DNA of 64,000 nucleotides from Microglena sp. YARC. Its lineage: Eukaryota > Chlorophyta > Chlorophyceae > Chlamydomonadales > Chlamydomonadaceae. The notes beneath the pieces are model-generated. The model had not been told where the DNA came from. It saw nothing but the letters and a program-made list of their open reading frames with translations, and did not search any database. Position 1 is the stretch's first letter. Each line of letters begins with the position of its first letter. A program made the translations under genes and the position numbers. Location of the stretch: the NCBI GenBank assembly GCA_022414725.1, contig CM039464.1, positions 7,348,113 to 7,412,112 of the forward strand, written 5' to 3'. This document shows positions 10,972-21,059 of the stretch, one piece after another.

Positions 10972-11540
10972 GTTACACCCAGAGCAAGTAACAAGGCACG
11001 ATCTTGACTTATAACTTAACTTACCCTGCCTCCGTGGTTCGACCCCAGACTTGGTAAGTCGTTAGGTTATATTTAATCTGAGCTACAGCCAAGAGGGAAA
11101 GAGTAGAGATAAAGTCTGGTGAAAGTTTACGACTGCGTTGGTCTACGGGATTACCCGCTGTTACACCCAGAGCAAGTTACAAGGCATGTTCTTGGCTTAT
11201 AATTCCACCCTGCCTCCATGATTCGTCCCAAGACTTTGGAAGTCGTTTGTTATTATTTAATCTGACTTACAGCAAACAGGATAATAGTGGAGAACAAGTT
11301 TGGAGAAAGGTTACGACTGCGATGGTCGACGGGATTATCCTGTGTTACACCCAGAGCAAGTAACAAGGCATGTTCTTGGCTTATTACTTAACCCTTTCTC
11401 CATGGTTGGGCCAAAGACTTGGTAAATTGTTAGGTATTATTTAATCTGAGCCACAGCCAAGAGTCAAAGAGTATATAACAAATTTGGAGAAAGGTTACGA
11501 CTGCTTCGGTCAACAGGATTACCTTGTGTTTCACCCGGAT
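10972..11540 (+). repeat. ~185 bp satellite array, right part
   Basis: This resumes the array of 7750-9307 after the transposon, with units near 11130, 11310 and 11497 keeping the ~185 bp spacing. The first 8 bases are the right copy of the target duplication. Confidence 0.85.
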
Positions 11541-11904
11541 ACATATCAGTTCAAATAAAAGGAGAGGTATGAATCGTACTCGGATCAGTAACATAGATAG
11601 AAGTACAGTTCGGGGGGAATAAAATTTCGCCTAGAATCCGGGTATAATTCAGAGGTAAAAATTCTACTACAATCCAGGTATATTTCTGGGGTAGGTATCG
11701 TACAATGGGATAAGGGGGGTAGTATAATGGTGTACGGGCGGATTCCAAATTAAGGGTATCGTACTTTGGTCCTGGGGTATAGTAAACCGATCGCAAAACG
11801 TCTGGATCGACATTCCTAAAAAAGTACGAGGGGGGTAGTATTTTTTTAATATACGATGGGTGCAACAAAAGTACTAGCTAGTAGAATCGAGTTTAATTCA
11901 TAGT
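11541..11904. other. AT-rich non-coding stretch
   Basis: This lies between the satellite and the truncated gypsy element. GTAGTATAATGG- and GTATCGTAC-like words recur, but no gene, LTR or clear inverted end is seen. Confidence 0.4.
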
Positions 11905-12153
11905 GGTGGGACACATAAAAATTCTCGTCCGTACTTGTTCTTCTTGAACCAGTACCCGTTTCTGGAAAACTTATCACGGAGGCGCTTGCAGCCCGGCGTG
12001 AAGTTTGAGTCCGTTTTGTACCCCGCCAAAATTCGATCCATGATGGATAAAGAGGAGGGAGTCGACGCTAAGGGCATTGGGCGTCTGCGTCGTCGCGTCT
12101 CCTTGACCGGAACCGAAGGTGCGGGTAGGACCGTCTGTGGTTGGGGTAGGATA
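11905..12153 (-). pseudogene. gypsy RNase H-integrase linker and integrase N-terminal remnant
   Basis: After the RNase H domain a frame shift leads to a segment with MDRILAGYKTDSNF, GCKRLRDKF, GYWFKKNKYG and FLCVP. This is the usual run-in to the gypsy integrase zinc domain. The reading stops at about 11905, so the H2C2 zinc finger and the catalytic core are gone. Confidence 0.65.
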
Positions 12154-12640
12154 TCAACGACTGTGGGACGGACCGCAATAGGACGTTGCTTTTTTCGATC
12201 GAGGACGGCATTCGCTGACCAAGAGAGAGAACACCAACAGCTGGTGTGCCACCGCGACGTCGGCGGGGGCGGAGAGGTTGGGGTTGCGACTGACCGGGTC
12301 TACCATATTATTGCGACCTGCGCGATACTCCCAAGTATAGCTAAAGGGCGCAAGGTCCTCCTGCCATCGATCCATGCGTCGCGAAAGGACTGCCTTGGTA
12401 TCGAAGTACGTGAGCGGATTGTGGTCTGTGACCAATGTCATGTGGGAACCTTCGAGGTAGCACCGCCACTCGGTCAACGCGTGGACGATAGCTAGCATTT
12501 CCTGTTCCGTCGTAGTATAATTCAGCTCCGCTGGGATATACTTTTTGCTGGCGAAGGCGATGGGGTGTTTATCTTGTAAGAGCACCGCGCCCGTACGTAC
12601 CAAGTAAAGATGCGTCGGTAATGACTTCGAAAGGTTTGCT
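12154..12640 (-). pseudogene. gypsy RNase H domain
   Basis: The frame starts in RTGAVLLQDKHPIAFASKK and continues with NYTTTEQEMLAIVHAL, the conserved Glu segment, then LVTDHNPLTYF with a catalytic Asp, and ends in WEYRAGRNNMVDPVSR. This is the Ty3/gypsy RNase H that removes template RNA. The first catalytic Asp region (normally about 10 residues upstream) falls at the frameshift near 12600-12640, so the domain is broken from RT. Confidence 0.8.
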
Positions 12641-13680
12641 GAATTTCGGAAGTGCGAGGACTGGGGCGGATAGCAAGGCTTACTTCTTTGAGGCCTTCGA
12701 ATGCGACGAGATGTTCATGCTTGAACATGGAGCCGAGCTCACCCTTGATGTTAGACAAGGTTTGAAGAAGGGCAGCGAGGGAAGAATAGCCTTGGATAAA
12801 CTTGCGAAAATAATTGCACAAACCGAGGAATGAGCCGATTTGTTTCGCCGTTTTCGGAGTTGGCCAGTCGCGGACTGTGCTAACCTTTTTCGGATCAACT
12901 TTAATTCCGTCGCTTCCAATGTAATGACCAAGGATTTTGACTTCCGTTTTGTTGAATGAACATTTGGAGAGCTTCGCGTAGAATTCGTTGTCCTGGAGGA
13001 CCTCGAGGACTGTGGCCAAGTTGGCCAAGTGCTCCGCCGGAGTGCGTCCGTAAACCAAGATATCGTCCAAGTAGACCACGACGAACTTGTGCAAGTAGGG
13101 CGCGAATATCTGGTTCATGACTGCTTGGAATGTGCGTGGCCGGCGCGTTCACCAACCCCATCCCAAGGACTTTAAATTCAAACTGACCCATCGGGGTAGT
13201 GAACGCAGTCTTCGGCGCGTCCTCGTCCAAAATTCGTATTTGGTAATAACCAGACGTGAGGTCTAGGGAACTAAACAAAGTAGCTCCACCTAGACGATCA
13301 ATGGTCTCGTCAATACGGGGAAGGGGATACCTATTTTTAATCGTAATGCTGTTGAGTGCTCGCCAATCGCAAACAACACGGTATCCCGTCCCACCCGGTT
13401 TTGCTATGATCATAATCGGCGCTCCGTACGGGGACGAGCTCGGGGCGATGAAGCCTTGTTGTAAAAGGTCGGAGACGTATTCTTCACATAGCAACGTCTC
13501 GGCTGAACTCATGCGATGATTCCTGCGATACGGAGCGTAAGCATTGTCTTGCGTTTTGATGACGTGAGGTATGACTCGATGGTTAGGAGTCCCCATCGGC
13601 AAATTGTTGAAGACTTTGCGGTACTTCCATAGGAGGGCGCGCAGATCGCTGGCCGAGATGAGCGTTTTATCATCCGTCGG
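12522..13680 (-). pseudogene. gypsy reverse transcriptase, one frameshift
   Basis: The frame opens at 13680, right at the edge of the 7.4 kb insertion. It has KYRKVFNNLP, then QGFIAPSSSPYGAPI, RVVCDWRALNSITIKNRYPL, FSSLDLTSGYYQI with the first catalytic Asp, and KTAFTTPMGQFEF. Near 13140 a one-base shift moves to the frame of 13118-12522, which has VVYLDDILVYG with the two remaining aspartates, ILGHYIGSDGI, and LGLCNYFRKFI of the connection domain. This is typical Ty3/gypsy RT; without the shift the active site would be complete. Confidence 0.85.
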
Positions 13681-14010
13681 TATTTAGTACTTCTTTGAGG
13701 GTCGTTTGAAACAAAGAAAATCCTGTTTGAATTGTTCGTTTGATTCATTCTTAGATTCAATCGGAGATAACCTTGATTCAATCGATCTTTGTTTCCTGTT
13801 TGAATCAGTCGGCCATCAAACCTACCGATTGAGATCCATTTGAAACAAGGTTGGTTGTTTCAAACATGACTCAAACCATGTTCAAATAGATAATAATATA
13901 TATTAATCAAGCCGTCATCAACGTGCCCCTTGAAAAAGGTTTGAAACAAGGTTGGTTGTTTCAAACATGACTCAAACCATGTTCAAATAGATCTGTTTTT
14001 TCGTAAAGCA
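13679..14010. repeat. Left subterminal repeats of the 7.4 kb element
   Basis: Many TTTGAAAC, TTTGAATC and GATTCAAT words. A ~55 bp stretch with GAAACAAGGTTGGTTGTTTC and GACTCAAACCATGTTC is duplicated (about 13841 and 13944). Confidence 0.75.
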
Positions 14011-14189
14011 ATGCAAGCACTGAAGACTGAGGGCGCATATTTGGACAGCAGGACTCTTCGATCTTTGTTACAGAAATTGAAAGCACCATAATGAATGAAT
14101 CCTTAGATAGTTAAACATGATAGTAATTAGTGATTGAAGAGCTAGATATATATGCTACTAAGGAAGTGCAGTTGGCCACGAAGTAGTTC

Positions 14190-15350
14190 CTCAGGTACGA
14201 ATTGACAAAACTCCAGCATGCTGTGCTTCTTGTTCATCAACGACATCGTCTTCAGCCTCAAGGTCATAAGCATCCAGGCGTTCTGACGCGAGACCAGTCG
14301 CAAGAGTGAGACCTGCAGACAAATGTTCGTTGGTGAGCGTTAGTTGAGATACATTGGCAGCAATGCGCATTCTTCCGACTTTCAAATAGCAGCCATGGTT
14401 CAAACCAAATTCGCTATCTGAATGCGCACCTGTTTTGCACCTCGAGCATTGGAACTCTTGCGGCTCCATGATGAGCTGGACGATAGGTCGACTTGCTGCA
14501 GCTGCCTTAATGCCTGCGGAACAACTCGAAAAAGCGAGTCAGTCAAAGTTGAGACAAATTCTGGTCAAGTAAGGCACCACTTGACGAGACGCAAAACGCA
14601 GTACCTTAACCGCACGCGCGGGGGGCGGAGAAGCAGGTCGCTACAGTCTTGGGTTGAAGCACAACAATTCCCAAAGCAAAGTACCGCTGAAGCAAAGTGC
14701 TCGCGCGTGTAGGTATTGACGGATCTCAGAAGTAATTCGGGAATGGCTGAAGCTATGAAAGCAAGCTCAGTCCAAGTTAATTCAAGGAAAGCAGGCAGCA
14801 TGTCGCTATCTGACTGCGCACCTGTTTCACACCTCGAGCATTGGAACTCTTGCGGCTCCATGATAGGTCATTTTGCTGCAGCTGCCTTAATGCCTGCGAC
14901 ACAACTCTGGTCAAGTAAGGCACCACTTGACGAAACGAAAAATGCAGTACCTTAACCGCACGCGCCGGCGTGGGCGGAGAAGAAGGTCGCTACAGTCTTG
15001 AGTTGAAGCACAACCATTCCCAAAGCAAAGTGCCGCGGAAGCAAAGTGCTCGCGCATGTAGGTATTGACGGATCTAGGAAGCAATTCGGGAATGGCTGAA
15101 GCTATGAATAGATCAGTCCAAGTTAATTCAAGGAAAGCAGGCAGCATGGTGCGCTATTCTGCAGGAATATCGCTGAGTCGAGAACCAATTGACGCGCAGT
15201 GAACAGTGAAAGCTTGCACAGCCGCTAAGTTGAAGCGCTAACCCATTGCGCTGACCAGTTTGAACTGTACAGCATGCAGTACCGCCGTAACCGCACGCGC
15301 ATGGGCGGAGAAGCAGGTCGCCATATTTGAATCGGATTCTCGGGGCCTGC
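14190..15350 (-). repeat. ~370 bp tandem triplication with a small Cys-containing frame
   Basis: Two long copies and one partial copy share blocks such as ACCTTAACCGCACGCG (14605, 14951, 15290) and GGAACTCTTGCGGCTCCATG (about 14452, 14843). On the minus strand both full copies open with MEPQEFQCSRC followed by TGA(H/Q)SDS, a CxxC-bearing peptide; the frames then diverge (ending at 14191 and 14565). The first could be an exon of an unknown protein. Function unknown. Confidence 0.55.
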
Positions 15351-15399
15351 GCCTGCGGTGCATGCGGGATCTGCGTCGCAGGACCTAGACAACCCTGAT

Positions 15400-16118
15400 G
15401 GGGGTCATGCTAATCAAACCTGATGAACAATGGGGGATAATGATCCCGAAACTTCTCATGTACCCAAATATGATTATTCCGATTCTGGAAAACAAAAGAT
15501 CATAACCAGATTCAAAGGGACGAGGAAGTTCTGAGCTTAGAGAACTGGTTACACATCCGCGCCTTTCGAACAGCGACCAGTTGGGACCCTGCACACCAGT
15601 AGGCTATCCTCCACTATGATAATGGTTTCTAAACTTCTCATGTACCTATATATGATTATTTAGATTCAGGAAAAACAAAAGATCATAACCAGATTCGAAG
15701 GGACGAGGAAGTTCTGAGCTTAGAGAACTGGTTACAGATCCGTGCCTTTCGAACGGCGACCAGTTGGGACCCTGCACGCCAGTAGGCTATCCTACACCTA
15801 GATAATGGTTTCTAAACTTCTTAGGTACCTATATATGATTACATCGATTCAGGAAAACAAAATATCATAACCAGAATCGAAGGGACGGGGAAGTTCTGAG
15901 CTTAGAGAACTAGTTACAGATCCGCGCCTTTCGAACAGCTACCAGTTGGGACCCTGCACGCCAGTAGGCTATCCTACACTACGTTAATGGTTTCTAAACT
16001 TCTTAGGTACCTATATCTGATAAATTCGATTCAGGTAAACAAAATGTCATAACCAGATTCGAAGGGACGGGGAAGTTCTGAGCTTAGAGAACTGGTTACA
16101 GATCCGCGCCTTTCGAAC
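15400..16118 (+). repeat. ~182 bp satellite, first orientation, about 4 units
   Basis: GTTCTGAGCTTAGAGAACTGG recurs in steps of about 180-184 bp (near 15527, 15710, 15892 and 16074). Each unit includes GAAGGGACGAGGAA and AGTAGGCTATCCTACA. Confidence 0.9.
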
Positions 16119-17360
16119 AGCGCAGATCGGTAACTACTGATTTAAACTCAGAACTTCCTCGTTCCTTCGAATCTGCTTCTGATCTTTGGTTTTACTGAAT
16201 CGGACTGATCACATATAGGCACCTGACAATTTCAGGGACCATTTTCCTACTGTAGGATAGTTTATGGGGTTCAGGATCTCAACTGGTTACGGTTTAAAGA
16301 GCGCAGATCGGTAACTACTGATGTAAACTCAGAACTTCCTCGTTCCTTCGAATCTGCTTCTGATCTTTGGTTTTCCTGAATCGGACTGATCACATATAGG
16401 CACCTGACAAGTTCAGGGACCATTTTCCTACTGTAGGATAGTCTATGGGGGTCAGGATCTCAACTGGTTACGGTTTTAAACAGCGCAGATCGGTAACTAC
16501 TGATTTAAACTCAGAACTTCCTCGTTCCTTCGAATCTGCTTCTGATCTTTAGTTTTCCTGAATCGGACTGATCACATATAGGTACCTGACAAGTTCAGGG
16601 ACCATTTTCCTACTGTAGGATAGTTTATGGGGTTCAGGATCTCAACTGGTTACGGTTTAAACAGCGCAGATCGGTAACTACTGATTTAAACTCAGAACTT
16701 CCTCGTTCCTTCGAATCTGCTTCTGATCTTTGGTTTTCCTGAATCGGACTGATCACATATAGGACCTGACAAGTTCAGGGACCATTTTCCTACTGTAGGA
16801 TAGTTTATGGGGTTCAGGATCTCAACTGGTTACGGTTTAAACAGCGCAGATCGGTAACTACTGATTTAAACTCAGAACTTCCTCGTTCCTTCGAATCTGC
16901 TTCTGATCTTTGGTTTCCTGAATCGGACTGATCACATATAGGTACCTGACAAGTTCAGGGACCATTTTACTACTGTAGGATAGTCTATGGGGTTCAGGAT
17001 CTCAACTGGTTACGGTTTAAACAGCGCAGATCAGTAACTACTGATTTGAACTCAGAACTTCCTCGTTCCTTCGAATCTGCTTCTGATCTTTGGTTTTCCT
17101 GAATCGGACTGATCACATATAGGGTACCTGACAAGTTCAGGGACCATTTTCCTACTGTAGGATAGTCTATGGGGTTCAGGATCTCAACTGGTTACGGTTT
17201 AAACAGCGCAGATCGTAACTACTGATTTGAACTCAGAACTTCCTCGTTCCTTCGAATCTGCTTCTGATCTTTGGTTTTCCTGAATCGACTGATTCCCATA
17301 TGGGTACCTGACAAGTTCAGGGACCATTTTCCTACTGTAGGATAGTCTATGGGGGTATGT
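16119..17360 (-). repeat. ~182 bp satellite, opposite orientation, about 7 units
   Basis: GCGCAGATCGGTAACTACTG recurs near 16119, 16301, 16484, 16665, 16846, 17027 and 17207. The unit is a diverged reverse complement of the 15400-16118 unit: CTCAGAACTTCCTCGT, TTCCTGAATCG, ATATAGGTACCT and TGTAGGATAG all appear in both when one is reversed. The array therefore flips at about 16118. Confidence 0.9.
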
Positions 17361-17895
17361 TATACAACATGTTTTATTACATTGATGACCTCTTTGACAT
17401 ATATTTCCAAAGCATCCCTTATTCATATCTAAGTCTATGTAACTTAAAGGAAGTACGGTATGCAAAGATTTGAATACTTATTCATTAAATAATTGCAGTT
17501 GTATTCACTGCTGAAATTGGGCCGAAATACCTACGGTTAATAAGCAATATAGACCCTTGTGCTAACCGTATATTCCCTTTCCTACCCCTTGCTGGCCCTT
17601 CACCGTTGGTTCCTCTCTTCCCTGTTCCAATAAATCCGGGACGCGAACTGTTGTAGTGCTAGCTGGACTGTTGTTTCCAAGCAACCGTGTACCGTACTCC
17701 TGTCCGGCTCTCAGCTGTCCCCGCGCCCAGTAGAAGATCCCTGGCAACGGAGCCCACGCACGCCAAACCCCTGAACCCACAAACTGAACCGGCCAAGTGC
17801 AATTCGAGCCACCAGATTGTAAACTCGCATTTCTGAACGCTACGCTACGATCCTCCTCTTCCTCTCTTTTTTCTTCACTTCGACTGGAGACAACT
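17361..17895. other. Unique sequence, no recognised gene
   Basis: AT-rich until 17560, then GC-richer. Open frames exist on both strands at 17562-18146 but show no family signature. Confidence 0.35.
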
Positions 17896-17988
17896 ACTAA
17901 CGAGGCAACGATCACAAGGCATACATGCATCGGTGAGCAGCCCTGGTCGCCAACTGCATCTTGGCCTTGTGATCGTTGCCTCGTTAGT
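17896..17988. repeat. 25 bp perfect hairpin
   Basis: The arm with AACGAGGCAACGATCACAAG (17896-17920) is exactly reversed at 17964-17988, around a 43 base loop. Confidence 0.85.
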
Positions 17989-18344
17989 GCAAGCTGCTCC
18001 TCGTAGTTACACGAGGCTAGTTCGACAAATTGTACAAGATTTCGGAAATTACAGAATCCAAGCAGGGGCAAATTTGGCCCTTCAGGAAGCGACAGAGGCC
18101 TACTTGGTGGGGCCTCTTCGAGAACACTAATCTGGCGGCTATACATGCCAAGCGGGTAACCATTATGCCCAAGGATATGCAGGTGCGCTATCTACAGGGG
18201 TTGGGGGTGGGGTGGGGGTGGGTGGGCGGGGTGGGGGGTAAAGTTGGATCCACACAAAATATGCTGCAGCTTCTGGGCAGATCCCTAGGTGGGCAGTTGG
18301 CCTTTGGTAAAAATATGCTGCAGCTGCTGGGACCCGTACACGAC

Positions 18345-18454
18345 AAAACACAACAGTACACTACACTACACTACACAACAGTACACAACACTGTACAACA
18401 CTACACAACACTACACAACACTACACAACACTATAGAACAAGGGGGTTGGGAGG

Positions 18455-18489
<35 letters not shown>
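18345..18489. repeat. CACTACACAA decamer array and 32-G run
   Basis: About 90 bp of ACACAACACT-type units (18345-18432) is followed by G-rich sequence ending in 32 consecutive G (18458-18489). Frames across it are repeat products. Confidence 0.85.
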
Positions 18490-18492
<3 letters not shown>

Positions 18493-18549
18493 GAGCTACT
18501 TGAAACACTCACTCATTCACTAACTTTTGATGTCTGTTTCCACTTGCAG

Positions 18550-19627
18550 CTCGCTCGGAGGATTCGAGGGGAGCGAAACTAGGACTTGGCAAGAAGTTGT
18601 GGTGAGTTATGCTTTCATGCCTGAACCACCCTCATGTAACAACTTAATGAATGCATGTTACTTATCAATAATATCATAATATGGCTTAGCTGAACCTACC
18701 CATACTGTAGCCCGATAAGCGCCCTTGAGGCTGCTTGCTACAGAATGGGCGGGAGATGCGATTTGCCTTGTATGGTATTGCCTTAACCACCCTCATGTAA
18801 CAACTTAATTTAATGCATGTTACTTATCAATAATATCAGAATATGGCTTAGCTGAACCTACCCATACTGTAGCCCGATAAGCGCCCTTGAGGCTGCTTGC
18901 TACAGAATGGGCGGGAGATGCGATTTGCCTTGTATGGTATGCCTGAACCACCCTCATGTAACAACTTAATTAATGCATGTTACTTATCAATAATATCATA
19001 ATATGGCTTTAGCTGAACCTACCCATACTGTAGCCCGATAAGCGCCCTTGAGGCTGCTTGCTACAGAATGGGCGGGAGATGCGATTTTGCCTTGTATGGT
19101 ATGCCTGAACCACCCTCATGTAACAACTTAATTAATGCATGTTACTTATCAATAATATCATAATATGGCTTAGCTGAACCTACCCATACTGTAGCCCGAT
19201 AAGCGCCCTTGAGGCTGCTTGCTACAGAATGGGCGGGAGATGCGATTTGCCTTGTATGGTATGCCTGAACCACCCTCATGTAACAACTTAATTAATGCAT
19301 GTCAGTAATAAAAAATATGGCTTAGCTGCACCTGCCCATTATGTAGCCGCATAAGCGCCCTGAGGCTGCTTGCTACAAAATGGGTGGTCAATGCGTTTAG
19401 CCATGTATGCATCCACCACCCTCTGCACACACTTAAGTCACCAACATGATAAGTGCAGCACATTCTAAGCAGCATTATCTACTCATTCTAATGTTTTTCC
19501 CTTGCAGGTCATTCATGAATGCTGGCTGTTGGGAGCAAGTAAAGGACGAATATGCAGTAGTGGAGCTGCCTGGAAGCTGCCATCATGTGGTGCCAAGCTT
19601 AGCCAATGGGATATTAAGGCATGTTAG
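18550..19627 (+). CDS. Possible last two exons of an unknown gene
   Basis: A pyrimidine-rich acceptor (CCACTTGCAG) precedes a 52 nt exon (18550-18601) ending at a GTGAGT donor. The next acceptor (TTTTTCCCTTGCAG) precedes 19508-19627, which ends in TAG. Joined in one frame they read TWQEVV then VIHECWLLGA and finish after KLSQWDIKAC. The ~906 bp intron is almost filled by a 162 bp satellite. Upstream exons were not identified and no domain is recognised, so the splice-site logic is the only support. Confidence 0.35.
18623..19420 (+). repeat. 162 bp satellite, five copies plus a diverged sixth
   Basis: GAACCACCCTCATGTAACAA starts near 18623, 18785, 18947, 19108 and 19269. Units are nearly identical, with CCCGATAAGCGCCCTTGAGG and TACAGAATGGGCGGGAGATG. 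The sixth unit (about 19295-19420) is clearly diverged. Confidence 0.9.
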
Positions 19628-19677
19628 TGCCCCTGAATATATAGTAGCATGGAGCAGTAATCATAGGGTGACTTTAG

Positions 19678-19772
19678 TTTGGGTTTTTGTTTATGAGGGT
19701 TTTAAAGGTACTGCCTGTCCCTGTTGACCAGGACAGGCAGTACCTTTAAAACCCTCATACAAAAAACCCAAA
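19678..19772. repeat. Long near-perfect hairpin, ~42 bp arms
   Basis: The arm with TTTTAAAGGTACTGCCTGTC (within 19678-19720) is reversed at 19731-19772 around a 10 base loop. Only a couple of mismatches or indels are seen near the base. Confidence 0.85.
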
Positions 19773-19969
19773 AATTTAATTTGAAAATTTCAAGCACAGC
19801 AGTAGATAGGCCTATTATCCCTTCCACCACCTTGGACAATAGCCGGGCCTGGTAGTTGACAATATACAGCCTTCTTGTGCGATACCCACGAGAGCACTGT
19901 ATTGTATTCATCAATTGTGCGATACCCACAACGATGAATACTTTCCCTACAACTGAATTAGACCTAACT

Positions 19970-20375
19970 TCCAGCCAGCTCCATTAGGTTGTACAGCTTC
20001 CAGCCATGGGTTGTGCAGCTTCCAGCTAGGCTCCTTAGGTTGTAGAACTTCCAGCCAGCTTCAATAGACTTCACTTTGGTGTGACAGGTTGTACAGCTTC
20101 TAGCCAGATCCATTTAGGTTGTACAGCTTCCAGCCAGCTGCATTAGGTTGTACAGCTTCTAGCCAGCTCCATTAGGTTGTAGAGCTTCCAGCCAGCTCCA
20201 TTAGACTTTCACTTGTGTGGCAGTTGTAAAGCTTCACCCAGCTCCATTAGGTTGTACAGCTTCCAGCCAGCTCCATAAAGACTTTCACTTTGTGTGCCAG
20301 GTTGTATAGCTTCCAGCCAGCTCCATTAGCTGTCTCTCTGTATATTAGGTTGTTGTGTAGCTTCGAGCCAGCTAA
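19970..20375. repeat. ~28-30 bp minisatellite
   Basis: Variants of TTGTACAGCTTCCAGCCAGC plus TCCATTAGG are repeated about a dozen times with insertions. Confidence 0.85.
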
Positions 20376-20534
20376 GCCGTCCTCAGCAGGAAAATTAAAT
20401 ATATGATACCAATTTGTTTTCTGGCATTTATATTTGTTTCCTTTCTTGTAAAAGTTTTCTTTCCTACCATTGTCCAAAGTGCGAGTACTTAAACACGCAC
20501 ACACACCCTACTTGGGCTGTTTCCAAACTCCTAC

Positions 20535-20662
20535 ATTCAACTTCAACTTGGTTTACATAGCCAGACTTCAACTTGGTTACATAGCCAGACTTCAACTTGG
20601 TTACGTAGCCAGACTTCAACTTGGTTACATAGCCAGACTTCAACTTGGTTACATAGCCAGTT
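20535..20662. repeat. 24 bp minisatellite, about five copies
   Basis: Units of CAACTTGGTTACATAGCCAG plus ACTT. Being a multiple of three, it opens frames on both strands; these are not genes. Confidence 0.9.
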
Positions 20663-20869
20663 GTGACACTTGAGATTACAGCCATCATCTTGCTAGCACC
20701 TACACCCTTACCCTAGCATTTTTGTCTAGCCAATGAAAGCACAACTAAATGTACTACAAGGTACGGATTTGTGCCGGTTATCGCTAGGCGCCCGCCTCGG
20801 ATTCAAAGCTTCCTACCTCTCGGCAGCCTACATACGGGAGCTTAGCTACATTTCGAAGTGCAATATCTT

Positions 20870-21059
20870 CGACCACCTTGAATTCCGTTTGATATTGTCT
20901 TGATTGACTTCCGTCTGATTCAATGAATAAGCTGCTTGAATTGAATCACTGATTCAAACTGTTTTCAAGGTACCCTGATTCAAGGGGAAAACCGCTTGAT
21001 AGGGGTTCATTGATTCAAACCAGTTGATTCAAACGATTCCAAAGGTCTGCCTAAATACC
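20870..21059. repeat. Right subterminal repeats of the 7.4 kb element
   Basis: Many TGATTCAA/TTGAATC words, ending in the terminal CTAAATACC. This mirrors the composition of 13679-14010. Confidence 0.7.

Larger units (their letters stand above)
13679..21059. mobile_element. 7.4 kb TIR element loaded with satellites, inserted in gypsy pol
   Basis: The block begins GGTATTTAG and ends CTAAATACC, inverted ends that continue imperfectly inward (left ...CTTTGAGGGTCGTTTGAA, right arm reversed ...CTTTGGAATCGTTTGAA). Both flanks of about 180-300 bp are crowded with TTTGAATC/GATTCAAA words in both orientations, as in the subterminal zones of large DNA transposons. Gypsy RT starts immediately to its left and gypsy protease ends immediately to its right. 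No transposase is recognised inside. A clean target duplication was not found; a short GAC or GACG is possible. Superfamily undetermined. Confidence 0.7.

Noticed and set aside
11935..12495. 186-codon plus-strand frame
   Set aside because: Antisense to the gypsy RNase H and integrase linker, which has clear motifs.
20464..20688. Repeat protein with KLKSGYVT units, minus strand
   Set aside because: Caused by the 24 bp minisatellite; open on both strands.
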